Part shown: piece after piece, positions 34,981-41,634 of the stretch
Layout of the letters: each line of letters opens with the position of its first letter
Position numbering within the stretch: the first letter of the stretch is position 1
From: a gamma proteobacterium L18
GTDB taxonomy: Bacteria; Pseudomonadota; Gammaproteobacteria; Pseudomonadales; Pseudomonadaceae
Assembly: GCA_000497835.1 (NCBI GenBank)
Contig: KI547165.1
Span: 381,603 to 431,998, forward strand
DNA length: 50,396 nt
Direction: 5' to 3'
Position numbers and translations under genes: made by a program
The notes under the pieces: generated by a model
Database searches by the model: none
What the model was told of the DNA's origin: nothing
What the model saw: the letters and a program-made list of their open reading frames with translations, nothing else

Positions 34981-36018
34981 TCAGCTGCCCTGCAACGGCT
35001 TCGCGTCTTCGAAGAAGTAGTCCTGCCACGACGCCGGCTTGTGCTTGATGGCGCCCACGCGGTACATGAACTCGGCCAGCGGGTAGGTGTTCTTCGGGTT
35101 GATGGTGAACTCGAAGCGCGGGTTGTCGATGATCTTCAGCAGTTCGGCGCGGTCGATCTTGGCGTGGGTGACGCGGATGTAGGTGTCGGCGGCGCCGGCC
35201 TTGTCCTGTTTGATGTAGTCGGCGGCCTCGCTCAGCGCCTGGATGAAGGCGTGGTAGGTCTTGGGGTTCTCGTTGCGGAATTTCTCGGTGGCGAACAGCA
35301 CCGTCGGCGAGTTCGGCCCCAGCAGGTCGTAGGTGTCCAGCACCGTGTGCACGCCTGGCTTGGCCAGTTCCTGTTCCTGGAACGGCGGGTTGGAGAAGTG
35401 CCCGGTCACCTCGGTGCCGCCCGAAGTGATGCTGGTGGCCGCATCCGGGTGCGGCAGGTTGATGGAATACTGGTCCAGGCGCGCATAGTCCTTGTCGCCC
35501 CACAGCTTGGCGGCGGCGTACTGCAGGTAGCGCGACTGCACCGACACGCCCACCGCCGGCACGGCGATGCGGTCCTTGGCGGTGAAGTCGGCGATGGTCT
35601 TGACGTTGGGATTGTTGCTGACCAGCAGGTACGGGAAGTTGCCCAGCGAGGCCACGGCCTTGACGTTCTGGCGGCCATAGGTGCGGTCCCAGATGGTCAG
35701 CAGCGGGCCCACACCGGCACCGGCCACGTCCACGGCGCCGGCCAGCAGCGCATCATTCACCGCCGAGCCGCCGGACAGCTGCGTCCAGTCCACCTTGATG
35801 TCCAGGCCTTCCTGTTGGCCATACTTCTCCACCAGGTGCTGGTCGCGCACCACGTTGAGCAGCAAGTACACCACGCCGAACTGCTCGGCGATGCGCAACT
35901 GACCTTCGGCCTGGGCCGCGCTTGGCATCACCAGGCTGCCGGCCAGCAACGAAACGCCCAGGCCCAGCGCGGTGGTCAATTTGCTCAGGCGAGGGAACGC
36001 GGTCATGAGTGATGCCAT
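34981..36018 (-). CDS. orphan solute-binding protein, nitrate/sulfonate/taurine (NrtA/TauA/SsuA) type
   Basis: The protein has 345 residues. A long signal peptide (KLTTALGLGVSLLAGSLVMP through SAAQAEG) is followed by a NitT/TauT-type binding fold: LRIAEQFGVVYLLLNVVRDQ, VDWTQLSGGSAVNDALLAGA and DVAGAGVGPLLTIWDRTYG. No matching permease or ATPase gene is adjacent, so it must work with a transporter encoded elsewhere or with one of the neighbouring importers. The promoter region holds the element shared with the aldolase-monooxygenase operon (36082-36106). A sulfonate, nitrile or small acid ligand is possible; none is demonstrable. Confidence 0.88.
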   Translation of the reverse strand: MASLMTAFPRLSKLTTALGLGVSLLAGSLVMPSAAQAEGQLRIAEQFGVVYLLLNVVRDQHLVEKYGQQEGLDIKVDWTQLSGGSAVNDALLAGAVDVAGAGVGPLLTIWDRTYGRQNVKAVASLGNFPYLLVSNNPNVKTIADFTAKDRIAVPAVGVSVQSRYLQYAAAKLWGDKDYARLDQYSINLPHPDAATSITSGGTEVTGHFSNPPFQEQELAKPGVHTVLDTYDLLGPNSPTVLFATEKFRNENPKTYHAFIQALSEAADYIKQDKAGAADTYIRVTHAKIDRAELLKIIDNPRFEFTINPKNTYPLAEFMYRVGAIKHKPASWQDYFFEDAKPLQGS

Positions 36019-36081
36019 GGTGATCAGCCTTGCGGTCAGCGAATGAGAGCGCTGAAGATATAGGCATAAGAGAATAAATTT

Positions 36082-36106
36082 AAATCACATAAGGTTATAA
36101 GCTAAT
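36082..36106 (-). promoter_or_regulatory. 25-bp promoter element shared with the 20744 gene (copy 2)
   Basis: On the minus strand the pattern ATTAGCTTA-N-AA-N4-ATGTGATTT ends 63 bases before the binding-protein ATG. Its first part also forms a near-palindrome, CATAAGGTTATAAGCTAATG at 36088-36107, with only three mismatched pairs, as expected for an operator. Confidence 0.6.
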
Positions 36107-36126
36107 GCCCGGCGACCGCCTTGGGT

Positions 36127-36190
36127 CCGCGTCGCCTGCATCGCGACCCGAGGTAGGAGCTGGCCTTGGCCGCGATGCGGGCGACGCGGT
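36127..36190. repeat. shortened REP-type palindrome (type B)
   Basis: The outer arms CCGCGTCGCCTGCATCGCGA and CCGCGATGCGGGCGACGCGG are present, but the inner pair is reduced to a single GGTAGGAGC. It is probably a copy with one inner half deleted. Confidence 0.7.
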
Positions 36191-36198
36191 ACGGCAGG

Positions 36199-36204
36199 TA
36201 TACT
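36199..36204 (+). promoter_or_regulatory. probable -10 element of the dsbA-like gene
   Basis: TATACT lies 29 bases before the ATG at 36233 and directly after a REP element. No clear -35 is visible. Confidence 0.4.
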
Positions 36205-36232
36205 CCCGTGCATCATTCAAGGAGATCCAAAA

Positions 36233-36787
36233 ATGGCAACCACCCCCTGGCAAGCCGACCCCCTCACCTGGGGCCACGGCCCACGCGTGTTCGAGGTGTT
36301 CCTCGAACCCACCTGTCCGTTCTCAGTCCGCGCCTTCAACAAGCTCGACGACCTGCTGGCGCTGGCCGGCGAAGAGCGCATCACCCTCAAGGTGCGCCTG
36401 CAATCGCAGCCCTGGCACCTGTTCTCGGGCGTCATCGTGCGCTGCGTACTGGCCGCCTCGACGCTGCCCGGCGGCAAGGCAAACGCCAAAGCCGTGCTGG
36501 CTGCCGTCGCTGCCCATCGCGAGGAGTTCGAGTTCACCCACCACGCCAGCGGTCCCAATATGGACGCTACGCCCAACGACATCATCGCCCGCCTGGAGCA
36601 CTACAGCGGCGTGAAACTGGCCGAAGCCTTCGCCATCCCCGACCTGGACCGCGAAACCAAATGGCACTGCAAATACGCGCGCCAAAACGGCATTCATGCA
36701 TCGCCCACCTTCATGGTCGATGGTCTGGTGCAGGGGGACATCAGCAGCGGCGACACCGTGGAGCAGTGGTTGGCCCACTTGCAGTAA
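36233..36787 (+). CDS. DsbA-family thioredoxin-like protein with a CPFS site
   Basis: The protein has 184 residues with no signal peptide, so it is cytoplasmic. AAGGAG precedes the ATG by eight bases. It has a thioredoxin fold of the DsbA/FrnE type: VFEVFLEPTCPFSVRAFNKL near the N-terminus and, at the C-terminal end, the segment IHASPTFMVDGL with the cis-Pro loop. The active-site motif is CPFS, lacking the second Cys of CxxC. It therefore cannot form the usual internal disulfide and may act as a monothiol reductase or isomerase, or on glutathione conjugates. The substrate is unknown. The next gene starts about 85 bases downstream. Confidence 0.8.
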   Translation: MATTPWQADPLTWGHGPRVFEVFLEPTCPFSVRAFNKLDDLLALAGEERITLKVRLQSQPWHLFSGVIVRCVLAASTLPGGKANAKAVLAAVAAHREEFEFTHHASGPNMDATPNDIIARLEHYSGVKLAEAFAIPDLDRETKWHCKYARQNGIHASPTFMVDGLVQGDISSGDTVEQWLAHLQ

Positions 36788-36870
36788 GAACGGGTATCGA
36801 CAAACGTCGGTATTTCCACCCCTGCTTTGGCAGGGCATCATCCGGGCTCTATTGTTAGGGAAGCGTGACG

Positions 36871-37248
36871 ATGATCGACCACCTCGACCACCTGGTACTG
36901 ACTACCATCGACCTCGACGCCTGCAAGGACTTCTACACCCGCGTGCTGGGCATGCGCCTGGAAACTTTCGGCCAAGGCCGCCTGGCCTTCCGTTTCGGCA
37001 ACCAGAAGATCAACGTCCACGTCCGCGGCCACGAGTTCGAGCCCAAGGCCCACCTGCCGGTGCCGGGCGCACTGGACCTGTGCTTCATCGCCAGCATCGG
37101 CCTGGAACAGGTAGTTGAACACCTGCAAGCGCAGGATTGGCCAATCATCGAGGGGCCGGTAATACGCGCCGGCGCCACGGGGCCGATTCGGTCGGTGTAC
37201 GTGCGTGACCCTGACCTGAACCTGATCGAAATTTCGGAACACGCCTGA
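36871..37248 (+). CDS. VOC (glyoxalase/dioxygenase-fold) family protein
   Basis: The protein has 125 residues from the ATG at 36871, nine bases after AGGGA; a GTG two codons earlier is too close to it. It shows the vicinal oxygen chelate pattern: IDHLDHLVLTTIDLDACKDF with the first His ligand, FYTRVLGMRLE, and the closing VRDPDLNLIEI with the Glu ligand. Single-domain members of this size include lyases, isomerases, fosfomycin-resistance-like transferases and proteins of unknown role. The surE paralogue follows 26 bases later on the same strand. Confidence 0.85.
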   Translation: MIDHLDHLVLTTIDLDACKDFYTRVLGMRLETFGQGRLAFRFGNQKINVHVRGHEFEPKAHLPVPGALDLCFIASIGLEQVVEHLQAQDWPIIEGPVIRAGATGPIRSVYVRDPDLNLIEISEHA

Positions 37249-37274
37249 CCTCAACGCCGTACCTGGAGATGCAC

Positions 37275-38039
37275 ATGGAACCGTACACCCCCTTGTTCGA
37301 CCGCGTCCTGCTGACCAACGACGACGGCATCAGCGCCCCCGGCCTTGCGGCCCTGGAAAACATCGCCGCGAAACTGGCCCGCGAAGTCTGGGTGGTGGCC
37401 CCAGCCCATGACCAGAGCGGCGTGTCCCACGCCATCAGCATTCACCACCCGCTGCGCGTGGAAACCCTGGGTGAGCGGCGCTTTGCCGTGCAGGGTACGC
37501 CGGGCGATTGCGTGGTGCTGGCGTTGCAGCATTTGATGCCGCACAAGCCGACATTGATCCTCTCTGGAGTGAACCGTGGCGCCAACCTGGGTGTTGAAAC
37601 CGCGTTTTCCGGCACAGTGGGGGCGGCGATGGCGGGGCGGTTGCTTGGCGTGCCGTCCATTGCCCTGAGCCAGGCGTTCACCAAGGGGCAGCCGGTGAAA
37701 TGGGCTACGGCTGAAACGCTGGGGCCGGAGGTGCTGGTGCAGGTGGCGCAGCAGGACTGGGCGTCGGGCAGTTGCCTGAACATCAATTTTCCGGATTGCG
37801 AAGCCAGCTCCAGCAAGGGCACACGGTTTACGTCGCAAGGCACCGGACGGTTGAGCGGGATTCAGGTGAAGGGCCAGGTAGACCCGCGCAATGTCGAGTA
37901 TTTCTGGCTGAGCATGTCGCGTACGGAGAGTCTGGATGAGGAGGGGACGGAGACCAATGGGGTGTTCAGTGGTTATGTGACGGTGACGCCGTTGGCGTTT
38001 GAGCGTACGGCGCAGGCAGTGCTGGCTCACCTCAAATAA
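37275..38039 (+). CDS. surE: SurE-family 5'/3'-nucleotidase (paralogue)
   Basis: The protein has 254 residues from the ATG at 37275, six bases after GGAG; the ATG at 37269 directly abuts that site. The metal-binding NDDG (15-18) follows LLTNDDGISAPGLAAL, and SGVNRGANLG and YSGTVGAAM-like FSGTVGAAMAGRL are conserved. SurE dephosphorylates nucleoside monophosphates and short polyphosphate. The housekeeping surE of Pseudomonas normally sits beside pcm and rpoS, which are absent here, so this is probably a second copy with a different role. A REP hairpin follows 17 bases after the stop. Confidence 0.88.
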   Translation: MEPYTPLFDRVLLTNDDGISAPGLAALENIAAKLAREVWVVAPAHDQSGVSHAISIHHPLRVETLGERRFAVQGTPGDCVVLALQHLMPHKPTLILSGVNRGANLGVETAFSGTVGAAMAGRLLGVPSIALSQAFTKGQPVKWATAETLGPEVLVQVAQQDWASGSCLNINFPDCEASSSKGTRFTSQGTGRLSGIQVKGQVDPRNVEYFWLSMSRTESLDEEGTETNGVFSGYVTVTPLAFERTAQAVLAHLK

Positions 38040-38056
38040 CGACCGTAACGGCTTTT

Positions 38057-38143
38057 GTGGGAGCGGGCTCTGCCCGCGAAAAGAACACCGCAGTATGTCA
38101 GACAATACGCGGTGCGCTTTTCGCGGGCAGAGCCCGCTCCCAC
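38057..38143. repeat. REP-type palindrome (type A), perfect arms
   Basis: GTGGGAGCGGGCTCTGCCCG plus CGAAAAG pairs exactly with 38117-38143. It lies between the convergent surE and rlhA genes. Confidence 0.85.
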
Positions 38144-38154
38144 GGCATCCAGTA

Positions 38155-40152
38155 TCAGTGCGGCGCGCGCGGGATGGTTTTCAGCAGGTCTTCAGGGGTG
38201 ATATGTCCCACCACGCTCTTCTTGCTGCCCGGGGGGGCCAGGTCGAGGATGTGGCCTTTCATCTTGCCGATCACGTGCATCTCGCACGGTTTGCAGTCGA
38301 ACTTCAGGGTCAGCACTTCGTCGCCGTGAATCAGCTGCATCGGCGCTACCTTGGTGCGTACGCCGGTCACGCCCTTGGCCTGTTTGGGGCACAGGTTGAA
38401 GGAGAAACGCAGGCAGTGCTTGGTGATCATCACCGGCACTTCGCCCGGCTCTTCGTGGGCCTCGTAGGCGGCATCGATCAGCTTCACTCCATGACGGTGA
38501 TAGAAGTCACGCGCCTTCTGGTTGTACACGTTGGCCAAAAACGACAGGTGCGAATCCGGGTACACCGGCGCCGGCACGGTCTCGGCCTTGCGGCCACCGC
38601 GCGGGTGGGCAGCGACGCGGGCTTCGGTCAGCGCTTCGATCACTTCGCGGCGCAAGGCCTTGAGCTGCGAGTTGGGGATGAAGTACGCCTGCGGCGCGTC
38701 CAGCTTGATGTCGGTGGCGTGGTACTGGGTGGTGCCCAGCTGGCCCAGCAGGTCGTGCAACTGCTCCAGCGCCTGCTCAGGCTTGTTGGCCGCGCCGAAC
38801 GGGCCGTCCAGGGTGACGCTGGCGCTGATGCCTTCCTCGCTGGTGGCGGTCAGTTCCAGGCGCGCTTCGCGCAGCTGGGCTTTCCAGGCCAGGCCGATGC
38901 GACGCTCGGCGGAGGTTTTCTGCAGGGCCTGCTGCCAGTTGTGGTCCAGGTTGCGGTTCAGCGGATGGTTGGGGCGCGCCTTGTACAGGTCGGCCGGCAT
39001 CTCGTTGGGCTCTACGCGGTAGCGGTAGCGCTTCTCGCCGTCTTCCTCGAACTCGCCCTTGGGCTCGGCGATGTTGGCGCGGAAACCCACCACTTCGCGC
39101 TTGATCAGCACGTTGAGGCCGTCACCGTTGGTCAGCGGCTCGTGAGTGACCACTTGCAGGTCACGCTTGCCGACTTTCTCCACCACGCCCACGGCCAGGC
39201 CGGTGAAGGTCGGGGTGTCGAAGGCGCCGATATCGACCTTGCGGTCGGTCACGAAGTAGTCGGTGCTGCCACGGTGGAAGGTCTTGTCCGGGTCGGGCAC
39301 GAAGAAGTGCGCGGTGCGGCCGCTGGAGGCGCGGGCCAGGTCCGGGCGGTCTTCCAGGATGTCGTCCAGGCGCTGGCGGTAGTAGGCGGTGATGTTCTTC
39401 ACATAGCCCATGTCCTTGTAGCGGCCTTCGATCTTGAACGAACGCACGCCGGCCTCGACCAGGGCGCGCAGGTTGGCGCTCTGGTTGTTGTCCTTCATCG
39501 ACAGCAGGTGTTTTTCGAACGCCACCACACGGCCCTGATCATCTTTCAGGGTGTAGGGCAGGCGGCACGCCTGGGAGCAGTCGCCGCGGTTGGCGCTGCG
39601 GCCGTTCTGGGCGTGGCTGATGTTGCACTGGCCGGAGAAGGCCACGCACAGGGCGCCGTGGATGAAGAACTCGATGGCGGCATCGGTTTCATCGGCGATG
39701 GCGCGGATTTCCTGCAGGTTCAGCTCGCGGGCCAGTACCAGCTGGGAGAAGCCGGCCTGGTCGAGGAACTTGGCGCGGCCCAGGGTGCGGATGTCGGTCT
39801 GGGTGCTGGCGTGCAGCTCGATGGGCGGAATATCCAGCTCCATCACGCCCAGGTCCTGGACGATCAGCGCATCGACACCGGCATCGTACAGTTGGTGGAT
39901 CAGCTTGCGCGCTGGCTCCAGCTCGTCGTCGTGCAGGATGGTGTTGATGGTGGTGAACACGCGGGCGTGATAGCGGCGGGCGAATTCAACCAGGCGGGCG
40001 ATGTCGGCCACCTCGTTGGCGGCATTGTGGCGCGCGCCAAAGCTGGGGCCGCCTATGTAGATGGCGTCGGCGCCATGCAAAATGGCCTCGCGCGCAATCT
40101 CTACATCGCGGGCAGGGCTGAGCAATTCAAGGTGATGCTTGGGTAGGGACAT
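38155..40152 (-). CDS. rlhA: U32 peptidase-family 23S rRNA 5-hydroxycytidine synthase RlhA
   Basis: The protein has 665 residues, the size of E. coli RlhA (YdcP, 653) rather than the shorter tRNA hydroxylase TrhP. The U32 domain starts HLELLSPARDVEIAREAILH, then GADAIYIGGPSFGARHNA. A Cys-bearing core, GALCVAFSGQCNISHAQNGR and RGDCSQACRLPY, carries the conserved cysteines. A long C-terminal domain (DUF3656-like) has further Cys pairs (NLCPKQ, FDCKPCEMH). The family uses a prephenate-dependent route with an Fe-S cluster to hydroxylate C2501 of 23S rRNA. No clear ribosome-binding site precedes the ATG. Confidence 0.87.
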   Translation of the reverse strand: MSLPKHHLELLSPARDVEIAREAILHGADAIYIGGPSFGARHNAANEVADIARLVEFARRYHARVFTTINTILHDDELEPARKLIHQLYDAGVDALIVQDLGVMELDIPPIELHASTQTDIRTLGRAKFLDQAGFSQLVLARELNLQEIRAIADETDAAIEFFIHGALCVAFSGQCNISHAQNGRSANRGDCSQACRLPYTLKDDQGRVVAFEKHLLSMKDNNQSANLRALVEAGVRSFKIEGRYKDMGYVKNITAYYRQRLDDILEDRPDLARASSGRTAHFFVPDPDKTFHRGSTDYFVTDRKVDIGAFDTPTFTGLAVGVVEKVGKRDLQVVTHEPLTNGDGLNVLIKREVVGFRANIAEPKGEFEEDGEKRYRYRVEPNEMPADLYKARPNHPLNRNLDHNWQQALQKTSAERRIGLAWKAQLREARLELTATSEEGISASVTLDGPFGAANKPEQALEQLHDLLGQLGTTQYHATDIKLDAPQAYFIPNSQLKALRREVIEALTEARVAAHPRGGRKAETVPAPVYPDSHLSFLANVYNQKARDFYHRHGVKLIDAAYEAHEEPGEVPVMITKHCLRFSFNLCPKQAKGVTGVRTKVAPMQLIHGDEVLTLKFDCKPCEMHVIGKMKGHILDLAPPGSKKSVVGHITPEDLLKTIPRAPH

Positions 40153-40254
40153 GTTTTTTTAGTCAGGCTTTGGCACGGTCAAGGCGTGCATTGTAGCGGT
40201 GAAACGCCTGACCGGCACTACCTGCTGCCCGGCGGCCCCACAACAGGCGGTCGA

Positions 40255-40623
40255 TCAGGCCTTGGCGGCCATGGCGGTGACTTCCACGCGCATGCCTTCC
40301 ACGGCCAGTGACGCCACACCCACGGCGGCACGCACCGGCCACGGCTTGGCGAAGAAGCGCTGGTACACCTCGTTGAACGCCGCGCGGTCAGCCATGTCGG
40401 TGAGGTAAATGGTCAAATGCATCACCCGATCCATGCCGCTGCCGGCCTTTTCCAGTGCTACTTTCAACGCCTGCAACGTGCATTCGCTCTGCGCGGTGAT
40501 GTTGCCCAGCTCCAGGCTGCCATCGGCGCGGGTCGGGATCTGCGTCGACATCAGGATGCCATTGAAACCGGCCACATCGGACGAAATGGATTCCGGGTCC
40601 GGGTCGGGGATAAAGTCGATCAT
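40255..40623 (-). CDS. RidA family protein (second copy)
   Basis: The protein has 122 residues from the ATG at 40623, eight bases after GGAG; the frame upstream to 40686 is unlike the family. It has the expected order of IPTRADGSLELGNITAQSEC, then LKVALEKAGSGMDRVMHLTI, the catalytic Arg in PWPVRAAVGV and the Glu in MRVEVTAMA. It probably hydrolyses reactive imines. It stands alone, 102 bp from the start of rlhA and on the same strand, and is not closely similar to the RidA at 29946. Confidence 0.9.
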   Translation of the reverse strand: MIDFIPDPDPESISSDVAGFNGILMSTQIPTRADGSLELGNITAQSECTLQALKVALEKAGSGMDRVMHLTIYLTDMADRAAFNEVYQRFFAKPWPVRAAVGVASLAVEGMRVEVTAMAAKA

Positions 40624-40770
40624 GGGGGTACTCCGTGACAAGGGCTCAAAGGCGGGCACCATAACGCCAACCGGCGCATCAGCCAACCTTCTCGGCCAGC
40701 GAGCCGCCCAGCGCGTCAGGCGCCGTTGGTCAATGAGGATTACACACTGTGGGAGCTGTCACACGGTTAG

Positions 40771-40857
40771 GTGGGAGCGGGTTCTACCCGCGAAGAAGGG
40801 CCCGCGGATATCCTGACGCACTGCGGTGTGCTTTTCGCGGGTAGAACCCGCTCCCAC
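40771..40857. repeat. REP-type palindrome (type A, GGTTCTACCCGC variant)
   Basis: GTGGGAGCGGGTTCTACCCG plus CGAA pairs exactly with 40834-40857. The fragment at window positions 1-20 is the same variant. Confidence 0.85.
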
Positions 40858-41100
40858 AAAGACAGTTGCGGCTGCTGGGCGCTTAAGGGCCATCAGGTCG
40901 CGTTACACGTGAATCAGCGCCACCGAGAAAAACAGCACCAGTATCGCGGCAAGGGTGAGGTGAACATTCATGTCAGCGGCGTCCATCGGCAAAAAGAATG
41001 GACGCAGCTTATAAATGATCCTGCTTTGGGGGTAATCGAACGGGCAGATTTGGATTATCACGGTTTTTGATGGCTCAAGGGTTGCGAGTCCATGGGGGTG

Positions 41101-41385
41101 TAGGTGCATGTCTTGGGTTTTTTGGTGTTTATCAGACCGCGCGCCGCCCGCGCGGCGCTTCCCGAGCTGACGCTCGGTCCCACATCTGTTTCGGGCCAAT
41201 TATGTCTGTGGTAACACCTGGTCCGCCTTGTTTGTTCACTGCGGATTTGTGTCGGGGCAACAGAGCGGTCGAGGTGATCTCCCAGACAAAACTGGCCCGA
41301 AACAGATGTGGGACCTAGCGTCAGCTCGGGAAGCGCCGCGCGGGCGGCGCGCGATCTCATGAACGCCACAAAACCCCAAGACATG
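41101..41385. repeat. long inverted repeat (type E), about 100-bp arms
   Basis: The left arm (about 41107-41207) and the right arm (about 41283-41385) are near-complementary over about 100 bases, including GCGCCGCCCGCGCGGCGCTT, CGAGCTGACGCT and CCCACATCTGTTTCGGGCC. The spacer is about 75 bases. The same unit is found as an inverted pair at 19297-19600. It is much longer than normal REP elements. Confidence 0.8.
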
Positions 41386-41434
41386 CGCAGTGCCAGTGCC
41401 GGGGCGGCCGAGAGGGTCGAGAACTGCTGAATAC

Positions 41435-41520
41435 ACCGCGTCGTCTGCATCGCGACCAAGGTCGGCTCCTACGCCGTCCGTGGTAGGAGCCGGCCTTGGC
41501 CGCGATGCAGACGACGCGGT
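41435..41520. repeat. REP-type palindrome (type B)
   Basis: CACCGCGTCGTCTGCATCGC and GCGATGCAGACGACGCGGT are the outer arms, GGCTCCTAC and GTAGGAGCC the inner pair. It is the same element as at 41-126. Confidence 0.8.
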
Positions 41521-41556
41521 CCAGCCCTTGGCCCAACGCTAATGGGCTTTACTCTA

Positions 41557-41562
41557 TATAAT
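41557..41562 (+). promoter_or_regulatory. probable -10 element of the MATE gene
   Basis: A perfect TATAAT lies 72 bases before the annotated GTG start. No convincing -35 is seen at normal spacing. The leader between them is very C-rich. Confidence 0.45.
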
Positions 41563-41634
41563 CGCGCGCCGTAGCCCCCCTCTGAGCCATCCCCCCCATC
41601 GCCCCCCACCCACGCCCGCTTCACCGAAGGCTCC

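Larger units (their letters stand above)
40624..41634. other. 1-kb intergenic region rich in palindromic repeats
   Basis: It contains a type A palindrome (40771-40857), a long type E inverted pair (41101-41385) and a type B palindrome (41435-41520). A leftward 22-codon frame at 40903-40971 encodes a hydrophobic peptide. The end holds a TATAAT at 41557-41562, likely the -10 of the MATE gene. I see no other gene. Confidence 0.6.

Noticed and set aside
38000..40146. 715-codon open frame on the plus strand opposite rlhA
   Set aside because: It begins in the surE tail and REP sequence and then mirrors rlhA; no domain or ribosome-binding site.
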